Origin: Phycisphaerales bacterium
Lineage (GTDB): Bacteria > Planctomycetota > Phycisphaerae > Phycisphaerales > SM1A02
Direction of reading: 5' to 3'
NCBI GenBank assembly: GCA_029245245.1
Contig: JAQWPT010000033.1
Coordinates: 299,957-363,956 of the forward strand
DNA length: 64,000 nucleotides
Shown: one piece after another, positions 18,551 through 26,496 of the stretch
Numbering within the stretch: the first letter of the stretch is position 1
Layout of the letters: every line of letters starts with the position of its first letter
The notes under the pieces: model-generated
Database searches by the model: none
The model's input: the letters and a program-made list of their open reading frames with translations, nothing else
Told to the model about the DNA's origin: nothing
Translations under genes and position numbers: made by a program

Positions 18551-19996
18551 TCAGCCCAGTTCCCGGCAGAGGGTGTCGAGTTCCTTGCGACGGACCCGGA
18601 TGTCGCGGTAGGTGATGTCCTTGCGGGCGATGCCGCTGCAGATCTCCAGGGCCTCCTTGGCCATCATGTCCGATCGCTCGGCTCGAGCAAGTTCGATGAG
18701 GGACTCCATCATGTCGTACCGAATGTCGAGTTCGAGATCCCGCTCGGTGGCATCCATGTTGGTGATGGTGTCGCGATATTCATCGACTGCTTCGCTGTGC
18801 CAGCCCTCGCAGGCGAAACAGCGTGCGAGATAGTGGCTGCTGCGGGTCCTGAGTTTCGGTTCGTCCTTGGACTTCTGAAAGCACTCCATGGCGGTGCCGA
18901 TGTCATTGGCGCGAAACGCGACGTCGCCAAGCTTGAACTTGATCGACCGGTCCGTCGGGTAGCGTTCCGCTCGCTCTCGGTACTCGGCGACCTCCAGTTC
19001 CAGGAGCTCGGTGCTGAGTTCTTCCTTGCGAAGGGGGTCGGTGGCTTCTTCGATCGCCCGGCGGCTCAGTACGATCCTGAGATCGCCGGCATGCATGCGG
19101 AACCTGTATTCACCGCTCGTATCGAAGCCGGCCAGGTAGACCTTGATGGCCTCCTCGATTGATTCGACCGATCCGTCCTTCCGCAGCAACTGGCCATATC
19201 GGTTGAGCACGTCAGGCGACTCGGGTGAAGCTTCGTACTGCTCACGGGCACGTTCAAGGACCTGCTCTTCCGAGCCGCCGACACCGGACAGCGACTCTTC
19301 CTGCTCGAGTTCGCGCTGCTTGTCCATGTCCTTGACCATCTCACGGAAGCCGCCTTCCTTGCCGGCGGCATCCTCATAGCCACCCTGGCTCATGGCCCGC
19401 TGGGCCGCAAGGTCCTTGAGCTCGGTATCCAGCTCGCTGTCGGAAGGGTCCATCTGCATGGCAAGTTGGCCTGCGGCGATGGCCTCGTTCCAGGCTCCGG
19501 CGGCAGAAGCCAGATCCTTGACCTGGAGCACAAGGCTGCGGGACACTTTCTTGGCACGACTCACGATGGTGAGAACGCGAATGGTCAACATGTTGGCCAG
19601 TTCAAGCTGGTCGGCTTCGATGGCCGCAGCCAGAGCCTTGACCGCCAGCGAGGGGGAGTCGTACCTGGAAAGCCACGCCAACTCCGCAACGGCCATTTTG
19701 TCCACGGGGTGAGACCCGTCGACACCCTTGAGATCCTTCGATGACGCCTTCTTGCCGCCGGATTGCAGGTGCTTGATCGACACGTCGATCATCGACTCAT
19801 GAGCGGAGAGGGTCCCCGGGTCGAGGCGGATGCCATTGGCGTAATAGACCAGGGCTGACTCGTAGTTCGAGGAATCGGCCATGTTCTTGGCATGGTCAAA
19901 CCATTTCCTGGCCTTTTCAGGCTGGGGGACGAAGGAGACCTCCTCCTCGTGGCCTTCATCTTCATTCTTCTTGCGATTGAACAGTGCCACGATCAT
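18551..19996 (-). CDS. Tetratricopeptide-like repeat protein
   Basis: 481 aa, cytoplasmic by composition, largely helical. Helix-pair repeats of TPR type are visible at about 28-75 (KARKWFDHAKNMADSSNYESAL), 250-300 and 340-420. The middle (200-250) is charged and probably coiled-coil. A second in-frame start, GTG at 19990, is better spaced from AAAGG, so the protein may be two residues shorter. It is the first gene of the operon with kdsB and pyrG, starting back to back with def. A protein-protein scaffold role is likely; the specific partner is unknown. Confidence 0.75.
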   Translation of the reverse strand: MIVALFNRKKNEDEGHEEEVSFVPQPEKARKWFDHAKNMADSSNYESALVYYANGIRLDPGTLSAHESMIDVSIKHLQSGGKKASSKDLKGVDGSHPVDKMAVAELAWLSRYDSPSLAVKALAAAIEADQLELANMLTIRVLTIVSRAKKVSRSLVLQVKDLASAAGAWNEAIAAGQLAMQMDPSDSELDTELKDLAAQRAMSQGGYEDAAGKEGGFREMVKDMDKQRELEQEESLSGVGGSEEQVLERAREQYEASPESPDVLNRYGQLLRKDGSVESIEEAIKVYLAGFDTSGEYRFRMHAGDLRIVLSRRAIEEATDPLRKEELSTELLELEVAEYRERAERYPTDRSIKFKLGDVAFRANDIGTAMECFQKSKDEPKLRTRSSHYLARCFACEGWHSEAVDEYRDTITNMDATERDLELDIRYDMMESLIELARAERSDMMAKEALEICSGIARKDITYRDIRVRRKELDTLCRELG

Positions 19997-20148
19997 GCCT
20001 TTATCTTGTGCCGGGTTTCAGGCCATGTCCCCGGATTTCCAGTGATTCGATGGCCTGGTTTCCTTTGGCACAGTATGGAGATTCTTCGGGAAGGTCAATC
20101 GGAACCGCGCTCTGGCCCGGTTCGCTGCCGATCCCTAGCATGTGCAGC

Positions 20149-20664
20149 ATGACCGTTGATATCAACAGCCTCGACATCCGGTACTACCCCGATCCCTGCC
20201 TCCGTGCCAGGACCAAGGAGGTCGATCCAGGCGATCCCGGAGTAATGGCCGTGGCGGAACGCATGATCGAGCTGATGTTCCAGTCCAACGGTGCCGGACT
20301 GGCTGCACCACAGGTCGGCATCCCATGGCGGTTGTTCGTTACTCGTGACCCCGAGCATGAAGACGATGGACTCATCTGGATGAACCCCATCATCACTCCA
20401 CTTGAATCGGAGCCGGTCGGGGACATCGAGGGGTGTCTCAGCCTTCCGGAGATCGAGGTCGAGATGGTTCGGCCAAGCCGTGTTCGAATCTCGGCCATGG
20501 AAACGGATGGAACACGATTCGAGGTCGAGTCGGAGATTCTTGCCCGTGTCTGGCAACATGAAATGGATCACCTCGAGGGCGTCCTGATCATCGATCGCAT
20601 GACAACGATGGAGCGCATCAAGAATCGAAAGCTCCTCAAGGCTCTCAAGAAATCCTACACCTGA
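20149..20664 (+). CDS. def: Peptide deformylase
   Basis: 171 aa metalloenzyme removing the formyl group from nascent proteins. All three family motifs are present: GAGLAAPQVG (about 47-56), GCLSLP (about 95-100, metal Cys) and HEMDH (about 137-141, two metal His and the catalytic Glu). Candidate starts are the ATGs at 20140 and 20149; the second gives the usual short lead before the YYPDPCLR segment. It is followed after 19 bases by fmt, the gene whose product adds the formyl group. The region 19997-20148, between this gene and the divergent TPR gene, should hold both promoters. Confidence 0.95.
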   Translation: MTVDINSLDIRYYPDPCLRARTKEVDPGDPGVMAVAERMIELMFQSNGAGLAAPQVGIPWRLFVTRDPEHEDDGLIWMNPIITPLESEPVGDIEGCLSLPEIEVEMVRPSRVRISAMETDGTRFEVESEILARVWQHEMDHLEGVLIIDRMTTMERIKNRKLLKALKKSYT

Positions 20665-20683
20665 GCACACCATGGAGCCCGGC

Positions 20684-21613
20684 ATGCGCCTGGTACTTTT
20701 CGGCAGCGGCATCTTCGGGGTTCCGACCTTTCGCGCCATGTCCGCGGAGCACGAGGTCCTGATGGTTGTCAGTCAGCCGGATCGACCCGCGGGCAGAGGA
20801 CGAAGCCTTCAGCCGACACCGGTGTCCCAGTGGGCCCGTGATGCCGACCTGCCTTGCCTGGCCACGGACAACGTCAATACCAACGAGATCATCGGCCAGT
20901 TGCAGGGCATCGACGCGGACGGTTGGATCGTCATCGCCTTCGGGCAGAAACTCGCACCCGATCTGCTTTCAGGCCAGTTCGCCGTGAACCTTCACGCATC
21001 ACTGCTCCCACGATTCCGAGGGGCTGCCCCGATCAACTGGGCCATCATCAATGGTGAACGGGAGACCGGACTCAGCGTAATCACCCTGGCGGATCGAATC
21101 GATGCGGGAGACATTCTCGCCCAGTGCTCGACTCCGATCGATCCAGATGAAACGGCGGGTGAACTTCATGATCGACTCTCGGAGATGGGCCCCGAGATCG
21201 TTGGATCGGTGCTTGGATCTCTCGACCATGGCAGTCTCGATCCCCGACCACAGTCGTCTGCCGAGGTGATTGCGGCCCCAAAACTCTCTCGCAAGGATGC
21301 CACCGTCGACTTCGACCGCCCTGCGATCGAGGTGCGCAACCGGATCCACGGTCTGACGCCGTGGCCGGGCTGCGATGTTCTCGTTGCCGGAAGGAAACTG
21401 CGACTGCTTCGTGCGGCAGTCGCCGAACATGAGGGTGTACTGGGGAACCCCGGATGCCTTCGCCCCGACCATTCGATCGCCTGTGGCAGCGGCTCCATCA
21501 GGCTGCACACGGTGCAGCCTCCAGGTGGTCGCCCCATGGATTTCGACGACTGGTGTCGAGGTCTTCACGATGTGCAAGAGGATGCGCTGATGTTTACTTC
21601 GACGGATCTTTGA
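20684..21613 (+). CDS. fmt: Methionyl-tRNA formyltransferase
   Basis: 309 aa. It transfers a formyl group from 10-formyl-THF to initiator Met-tRNA. The N-terminal Rossmann part opens with LVLFGSGIFGVPTF (3-16). The catalytic/folate segment HASLLPRFRGAAPI lies at about 104-117, followed by ADRIDAGDIL. The C-terminal OB-like domain starts near 205. GGAG six bases before the ATG at 20684 favours that start over an in-frame ATG at 20672. It is coupled to def. Confidence 0.95.
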   Translation: MRLVLFGSGIFGVPTFRAMSAEHEVLMVVSQPDRPAGRGRSLQPTPVSQWARDADLPCLATDNVNTNEIIGQLQGIDADGWIVIAFGQKLAPDLLSGQFAVNLHASLLPRFRGAAPINWAIINGERETGLSVITLADRIDAGDILAQCSTPIDPDETAGELHDRLSEMGPEIVGSVLGSLDHGSLDPRPQSSAEVIAAPKLSRKDATVDFDRPAIEVRNRIHGLTPWPGCDVLVAGRKLRLLRAAVAEHEGVLGNPGCLRPDHSIACGSGSIRLHTVQPPGGRPMDFDDWCRGLHDVQEDALMFTSTDL

Positions 21614-21620
21614 ATCAGTC

Positions 21621-21660
21621 ACGAATCGCTTCGTGCGCCATCGACAGTTCGATTCGTTTT
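21621..21660 (+). terminator. Probable terminator of def-fmt
   Basis: An eight-base perfect stem ACGAATCG (21621-21628) with CGATTCGT (21650-21657) is followed by a T-run and C. It begins eight bases after the fmt stop. The loop is rather long at 21 bases. Confidence 0.5.
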
Positions 21661-21752
21661 CCTTGCATTCCTTCTTCGGTCAAGTACCTTGAGAGTGCCG
21701 CTGGATCCCATTTGATGATCTACGGTCTTCCTCCCCGTACCGAGGACCTCAC

Positions 21753-23863
21753 GTGTTCACATCACATGCAGCATTCGTCGTGGGGGCGACACTCGCCTCC
21801 GTTTCCGTATCTGCAGCTTCGCAGGATGCATGCCAGGACATCAACGCCTGGGATTGCGGCAGTGGGGCGTACGTCCAGATTCCCCGTCAACTCGATGACA
21901 TCGTGGCCATCGATGCCGGGGACATCTTCTCCGTCGCCCTCAGGAGCACGGGGCAGGTCGTGGTCTGGGGGGATCCTCCACCCGACTCGGTTGAGCTCAC
22001 GGGGGGGCATCAATCCCAGCCCTACCTCCTGCCCCAGGCAGCGCAGTTTCGAACCGTTGCCATTGCCGCCGGACAGGAACACGGAACCGTCCTTACTTGC
22101 GATGGTGACTTGATTGATTGGCACCAGGACTACGCCCCCAGGCATACCTTCTACCCGGATACCTACACCGATGTCATTGCACTCGCCGCAGGCGGCAATG
22201 GTCCCATTCAGGACGTATGGTCCGGCCAGCCGCACTACCCATTCCTGCTTATGCTGCATGAAGGCGGATCCATCACGATCTTCGGAGACAACTTCTCGGG
22301 AGAGAACGGAGATGTCGATTTCGACATCCAGACTCCGCCTGCCGACCTGGGCATGGTGCGAGCGATCGCTGCCGGCAGCAGCCACGCACTCGCCTTGACC
22401 CACGACAACAGGGTGATTGGCTGGGGCAGCAACAACTACGGCGAAACGTCAACTCCTGAAGATCTTGATGACGCGGCCGTCATAGCCGCCGGCAAGGACC
22501 ACTCTCTTGCCGTACGGTCCGATGGAACCGTGATGGCCTGGGGCTTGAACAGTCATGGCCAATGCGATGTCCCTTCGGACCTGGCGAACGTAGTTGCGGT
22601 CGCTGGCGCGATGGATCATTCCGTGGCGGTGCGATCAGACGGAACCGTGGTGGCCAGGGTTCCAATGAATACGGCCAGCTCGACATCCCTGCAGAGCTTG
22701 GTCCGGTGCAGCAAGTCGCGTGTGGTCGCTGGCATACACTCGCCCTCTGTGTCGACGGCACCATCGCGGCATGGGGTGACAATCGATATGACCAGTCCAC
22801 TGTGAATCATCCGGTGAACGAGGAGTTCACCGGAATCCAGAGCCTCGCACTGGGAACCGAGCACCGATTGGCCGTCAATGGCGTCGGTGATGTCATTGCC
22901 TGGGGAGACAACGAGCATGGACAGAGCGATGTTCCTTCCTCACTTGGCCAGGCCATTGCTGTTGCTGCCGGCAATGTGTACTCCCTGGCGCTGGAAGCAA
23001 CTGGAACCGTGATTGCGTGGGGTGCCAACGACAATGGGCAATGTGACGTGCCGGCCGAACTCCAGGACGTCAGCCACCTGGCCACGGGCACCAGCCACTC
23101 GCTCGCGCTCCTTTCAGACGGCACGGTCGTCGCCTGGGGCATCAACGACGCAGGACAGTGTGATGTGCCTCCTGGTCTCACCGATGTCATTGCGATTGCC
23201 GCCGGCCAACAGCACTCCCTTGCCCTGAAACTCAATGGCACCGTCGAGGCCTGGGGAAGCAACGACTCAGGCCAGACGCAACTCCCCGACGGCCTCCAGC
23301 ACATCCGGGCGATCGGGGCGGGGGATTGGCATTCCCTGGCCGTTGGCACTGATGGGATCGTGCATGCCTGGGGAGCCAATGGGAAAAAACAGACTGATGT
23401 TCCCGAGGATCTCCCCCCCGTAATATCGGTCCAGGCAGGGGCGGCCTATTCGATCGCCCGAACCGCCGACGGCAGGCTCATTGCATGGGGTGACTGTGGG
23501 GAACGCGCACCAGGACCGCCATTCACTCATCGGCACTACCCGGCGAGCTTTCCCATCGACATCGATGCCCACGCACTCCTGGCCGCAGGCCCAATCGACA
23601 TCATGACCGTTCGCGATACCTGCCCGCCGTGTTCACCAGCGGACTTCAACCGCGACAACACCGTCAATCAGGTCGACATGATCTTCCTGTACATGGCGCT
23701 TGGCGAGCCATGCGTTGGAGACTCCTCCGACGCGTGCATGGCCGATCTCAACCATGACGGCGCAGTGGGGGTTGACGACCTCTCCATCCTTCTTCTGGAT
23801 TGGGGGCCTTGCCGGGCAAAGAAGGACGCGGTCCAGGCCATCGGATCCAACTCCCGCAACTGA
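21753..23863 (+). pseudogene. Secreted RCC1-like repeat protein with dockerin-like tail, interrupted by one frameshift
   Basis: Two open frames form one gene: 21753 to about 22655, then from 22658 in the next frame to 23863. Restored, it would be 703 aa. The GTG start is preceded by GAGGA and followed by a signal peptide ending in SVSAAS. Roughly a dozen 37-39 residue repeats of the type VAIAAGxxHSLAL-DGTVxAWGxNxxGQxDVP then build an RCC1-type propeller. The tail (about residues 628-690) has two dockerin-like units (DFNRDN and DLNHDG) ending in LLLDWGPC. At the break every other repeat has the codons for AWG-SN; here GCC TGG GGT is replaced by GCC AG GGT, one base short. It could be true decay or an assembly or sequencing error. 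Frame 1 alone stops at 22805. Confidence 0.82.
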
Positions 23864-24098
23864 GCATGGCCGAGCTTTCCACCGGTCGGAGGCGTGTCAT
23901 TCAGCACCTTCGATTTCGTTGATCGGACCGGCCATGGGGGCGACCGGATATTCGAAGCCTGCGCCGCCGGCGTTGCTCATATATGATCAACTGGTCAGTT
24001 CCTGGACATGTGCAGGACTGATGACCACCTCGTGGATCTGGACGACCGGCGTCCTGGCCCCATGCCGTACGCGATGATGATCTGGAGTTCACCTCGAC

Positions 24099-24647
24099 AT
24101 GGCGGCCTTTGCCGAGACGCTCTGGGACCTGCTGGGGCTCTCGCCGCGGCGATCATCGTCCAGCCGGCGACGCCCACGTTCCACATCGGCGCCCCGCCCA
24201 GCCGGCGGCCGCGTAACCCGTGCCCAGCAGCGTTACGACGATCTGGTGGATGAACTCAAGCAGGACTGGAATATCCGCATCCACAAGTGGCGCAGTTCAA
24301 CCAGTGGCTGCGCCTGGGAAGTCCGTGATCGATCCGGCAACCGCACTCGGCTGATTGAATCACCGTACCCGCGTGGGCCGATGAGCTGCGTCGTCTTTCT
24401 TCACGAGGTTGGCCACCACGCCATCGGCTTCGGCCGCTACAAGCCTCGGTGCCTCGAGGAATACAAGGCCTGGGAATGGGCCCTCGACCAGATGCAGGCT
24501 CGAGGCCTCAACATCACCAATGCCGTTCGCAAACGGCACGAAGACGCTCTTCGCTACGCCGTTGCCAAGGCATGTCGTCGCGGACTCAAGCGACTTCCCG
24601 TCGAACTGGAGCCCTACCTCCCCGAGGGGATGTCGGTCACCCGATGA
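24099..24647 (+). CDS. Small protein with HExxH metalloprotease-like motif
   Basis: 182 aa. The first 40 residues are basic and low complexity (Ser/Arg/Pro). The rest is globular, with HEVGHHAIGF at about 102-111. An acidic EEYKAWEWA segment follows some ten residues later, which could provide a third metal ligand as in HExxH...E zincins. No signal peptide or membrane segment is visible. It stands alone, followed by an inverted repeat. Enzyme activity is inferred only from the motif; a relation to the large number of short, phage-type zincin-like proteins is possible. Confidence 0.6.
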   Translation: MAAFAETLWDLLGLSPRRSSSSRRRPRSTSAPRPAGGRVTRAQQRYDDLVDELKQDWNIRIHKWRSSTSGCAWEVRDRSGNRTRLIESPYPRGPMSCVVFLHEVGHHAIGFGRYKPRCLEEYKAWEWALDQMQARGLNITNAVRKRHEDALRYAVAKACRRGLKRLPVELEPYLPEGMSVTR

Positions 24648-24653
24648 AACGGA

Positions 24654-24679
24654 CAGGGATGGCGATGAAGCCATCCCTG
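24654..24679. terminator. Inverted repeat between convergent genes
   Basis: A perfect ten-base stem CAGGGATGGC/GCCATCCCTG with a six-base loop. The plus strand has no T-run after it; the minus strand continues TCCGTTTC, so it better fits the end of the gene at 24792. It may serve both sides. Confidence 0.45.
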
Positions 24680-24791
24680 CCGGCGCTCACTTCACGTCGT
24701 GTCCCGAGCCAGCACGATGCCAGCCCGAAGGTCATCAAAGAAAGCAGCCGGCCGCGTCGGCATGCGCTGCGAATCCGGATTAATTTGAGAA

Positions 24792-25259
24792 TCACGCCAG
24801 CAGGTCGATGATGCCTGTTCCCCGGACCACGAACTGCTCGACAACTTCCTGCAGTTGCGGCGGTGGAGGCGGCTCGTGGGATCCATCCTGGTCCCCCAGG
24901 TCGGCCAGGGATGGTCCCAATGGCGGGGTCGACGTGGTTGGGTCGGGTGCCAGTTCGATCGTGTAGATGGCTGAAGAATCCGTGGAAACCCCCAATGGGG
25001 CACCTGGGGCAATCACGTTGACCTCGATGCGTGAGGCCGGATATTCCCAGGTCCACCAGTTCAGCAGCCACCACATGCCAGGAGTCCACGTTGCAGCATC
25101 CTGGCAATCCCAGATGTCGATGCAGGATGGCGCCGACTCCATGGCCGACTGGACCTGCAGGTCCCCAAGCAGGACCCCGGTGGGCGTGAAGAGGTCGTCG
25201 GCCACCGCCTCGGCGAGGTCCAGTTCAACGTTCACGCTGCTGATGGGAAAATCGATCAT
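24792..25259 (-). CDS. Hypothetical protein
   Basis: 155 aa, acidic, without a signal peptide. The first 95 residues look like a beta-strand domain with a Trp-rich stretch (MWWLLNWWTWEY near 62-73). The C-terminal third contains a run of prolines (about 133-137) and a short helical end. No known motif is seen. Codon composition and the absence of a better overlapping frame support it as real, but only moderately. It lies between the zincin-like gene and queA. Confidence 0.5.
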   Translation of the reverse strand: MIDFPISSVNVELDLAEAVADDLFTPTGVLLGDLQVQSAMESAPSCIDIWDCQDAATWTPGMWWLLNWWTWEYPASRIEVNVIAPGAPLGVSTDSSAIYTIELAPDPTTSTPPLGPSLADLGDQDGSHEPPPPPQLQEVVEQFVVRGTGIIDLLA

Positions 25260-25419
25260 GCATGGAGTCTGCGGTACCTCGTGGCTCGACGACGGGGTGA
25301 ATCGTGGATTCCCTGACGCCGTCCGGTAAGAGTCGCCGGCCCCGCTTGCCGGGTTCCGCCTGGAACGGGAGAATCAACCCTGCGGCCTGTAGCGGTTGCG
25401 AGGACCACTGGATGGAATC

Positions 25420-26493
25420 ATGCCTGAGCCCCTGACCCGCACCGATCTGCAGTACGACCTCCCGCCGGATCGCATCGCCCGAACCCCGGTTCGCCCCCGC
25501 GACAGCGCCCGCATGCTCGTGTTCCACCGTGCAGATGGACGTCTTGAACATCGACGGGTTTCGGACATTGGTTCGTACCTTGACCCGGGTGATCTGCTGT
25601 GCATGAACAACAGTGCCGTACTGCCGGCCCGGCTGTCGGGAACCCGGGTGGATTCCGGTGGCCGCGTCGACGGCATCGTTCTGCATTCATCAGGCGATCG
25701 ATTGACCACGATGCTGCGGAGCAACGGAACCCTGCGGCCCGGTCTGGAGATCGACCTCGTCGGCCCCGATGGCGGACTTGGCAGGGTCCGCCTGATCGAC
25801 CGTGATGGCGCCAGGTGGTGCCTGGAGCCGGTGGGGGAGTTCTCGCTCGACCAGGTCGGCCACACACCACTGCCTCCATACATTCTCAAGGCACGCAGCA
25901 ATGATGGGCATGACGAGCTCGACGCCGATGATCGACGGTGGTATCGAACCACCTACGAGGACGAGTCGGCCCGGGGCAGCGTGGCGGCTCCGACCGCGGG
26001 ATTCCATTTCACGCCGGAGTTGCTCGGCCAACTCTCCGAGCAGGGCGTCGACCAGGCCATGGTGACCCTCCACGTTGGAGCCGGCACCTTCGCCCCGATC
26101 GGCACGGAACTGGTCCATGAGCACCCGATGCACGAGGAAGCCTGGAGCATCGGCTCGGAGACCCTGGGGGCCCTGGCCTCTCGCCGTGGCGACAGCCCCG
26201 CCGGCCGGATCGTGGCTGTCGGGACCACCACCGTCCGGGTCCTTGAATCCCTTCCGAGCCCGCTTCCTGGCCCGGAATCCGGCCAGCAGGGCCGGACGGA
26301 CCTGCTGATCGCCCCTGGCTGGGACTTCCGCAATACGGATGCGATGCTGACGAATTTTCACCTGCCTGAATCCACCCTCCTGGCCCTCGTCGGTGCCTTC
26401 ATGGGCCTGGACCTTTTGAAGAAGGTGTATCAGGAGGCTGTTGAATCGGGCTATCGCTTTTATAGTTATGGCGATGCCATGCTCATCCTCTGA
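25420..26493 (+). CDS. queA: tRNA preQ1(34) S-adenosylmethionine ribosyltransferase-isomerase
   Basis: 357 aa. It transfers and rearranges the ribose of SAM onto preQ1 in tRNA, giving epoxyqueuosine. Recognisable segments are YDLPPDRIA at the start, RVSDI-x7-DLLCMNNSAV, PTAGFHFTPELL near 195, LHVGAGTF and the C-terminal TNFHLPESTLL and YGDAMLI. The ATG at 25420 gives the usual N-terminus; an in-frame TTG at 25396 is less likely. It is three bases upstream of the murE-murF gene, so all may form one transcript with mraY. Confidence 0.95.
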   Translation: MPEPLTRTDLQYDLPPDRIARTPVRPRDSARMLVFHRADGRLEHRRVSDIGSYLDPGDLLCMNNSAVLPARLSGTRVDSGGRVDGIVLHSSGDRLTTMLRSNGTLRPGLEIDLVGPDGGLGRVRLIDRDGARWCLEPVGEFSLDQVGHTPLPPYILKARSNDGHDELDADDRRWYRTTYEDESARGSVAAPTAGFHFTPELLGQLSEQGVDQAMVTLHVGAGTFAPIGTELVHEHPMHEEAWSIGSETLGALASRRGDSPAGRIVAVGTTTVRVLESLPSPLPGPESGQQGRTDLLIAPGWDFRNTDAMLTNFHLPESTLLALVGAFMGLDLLKKVYQEAVESGYRFYSYGDAMLIL

Positions 26494-26496
26494 CGG

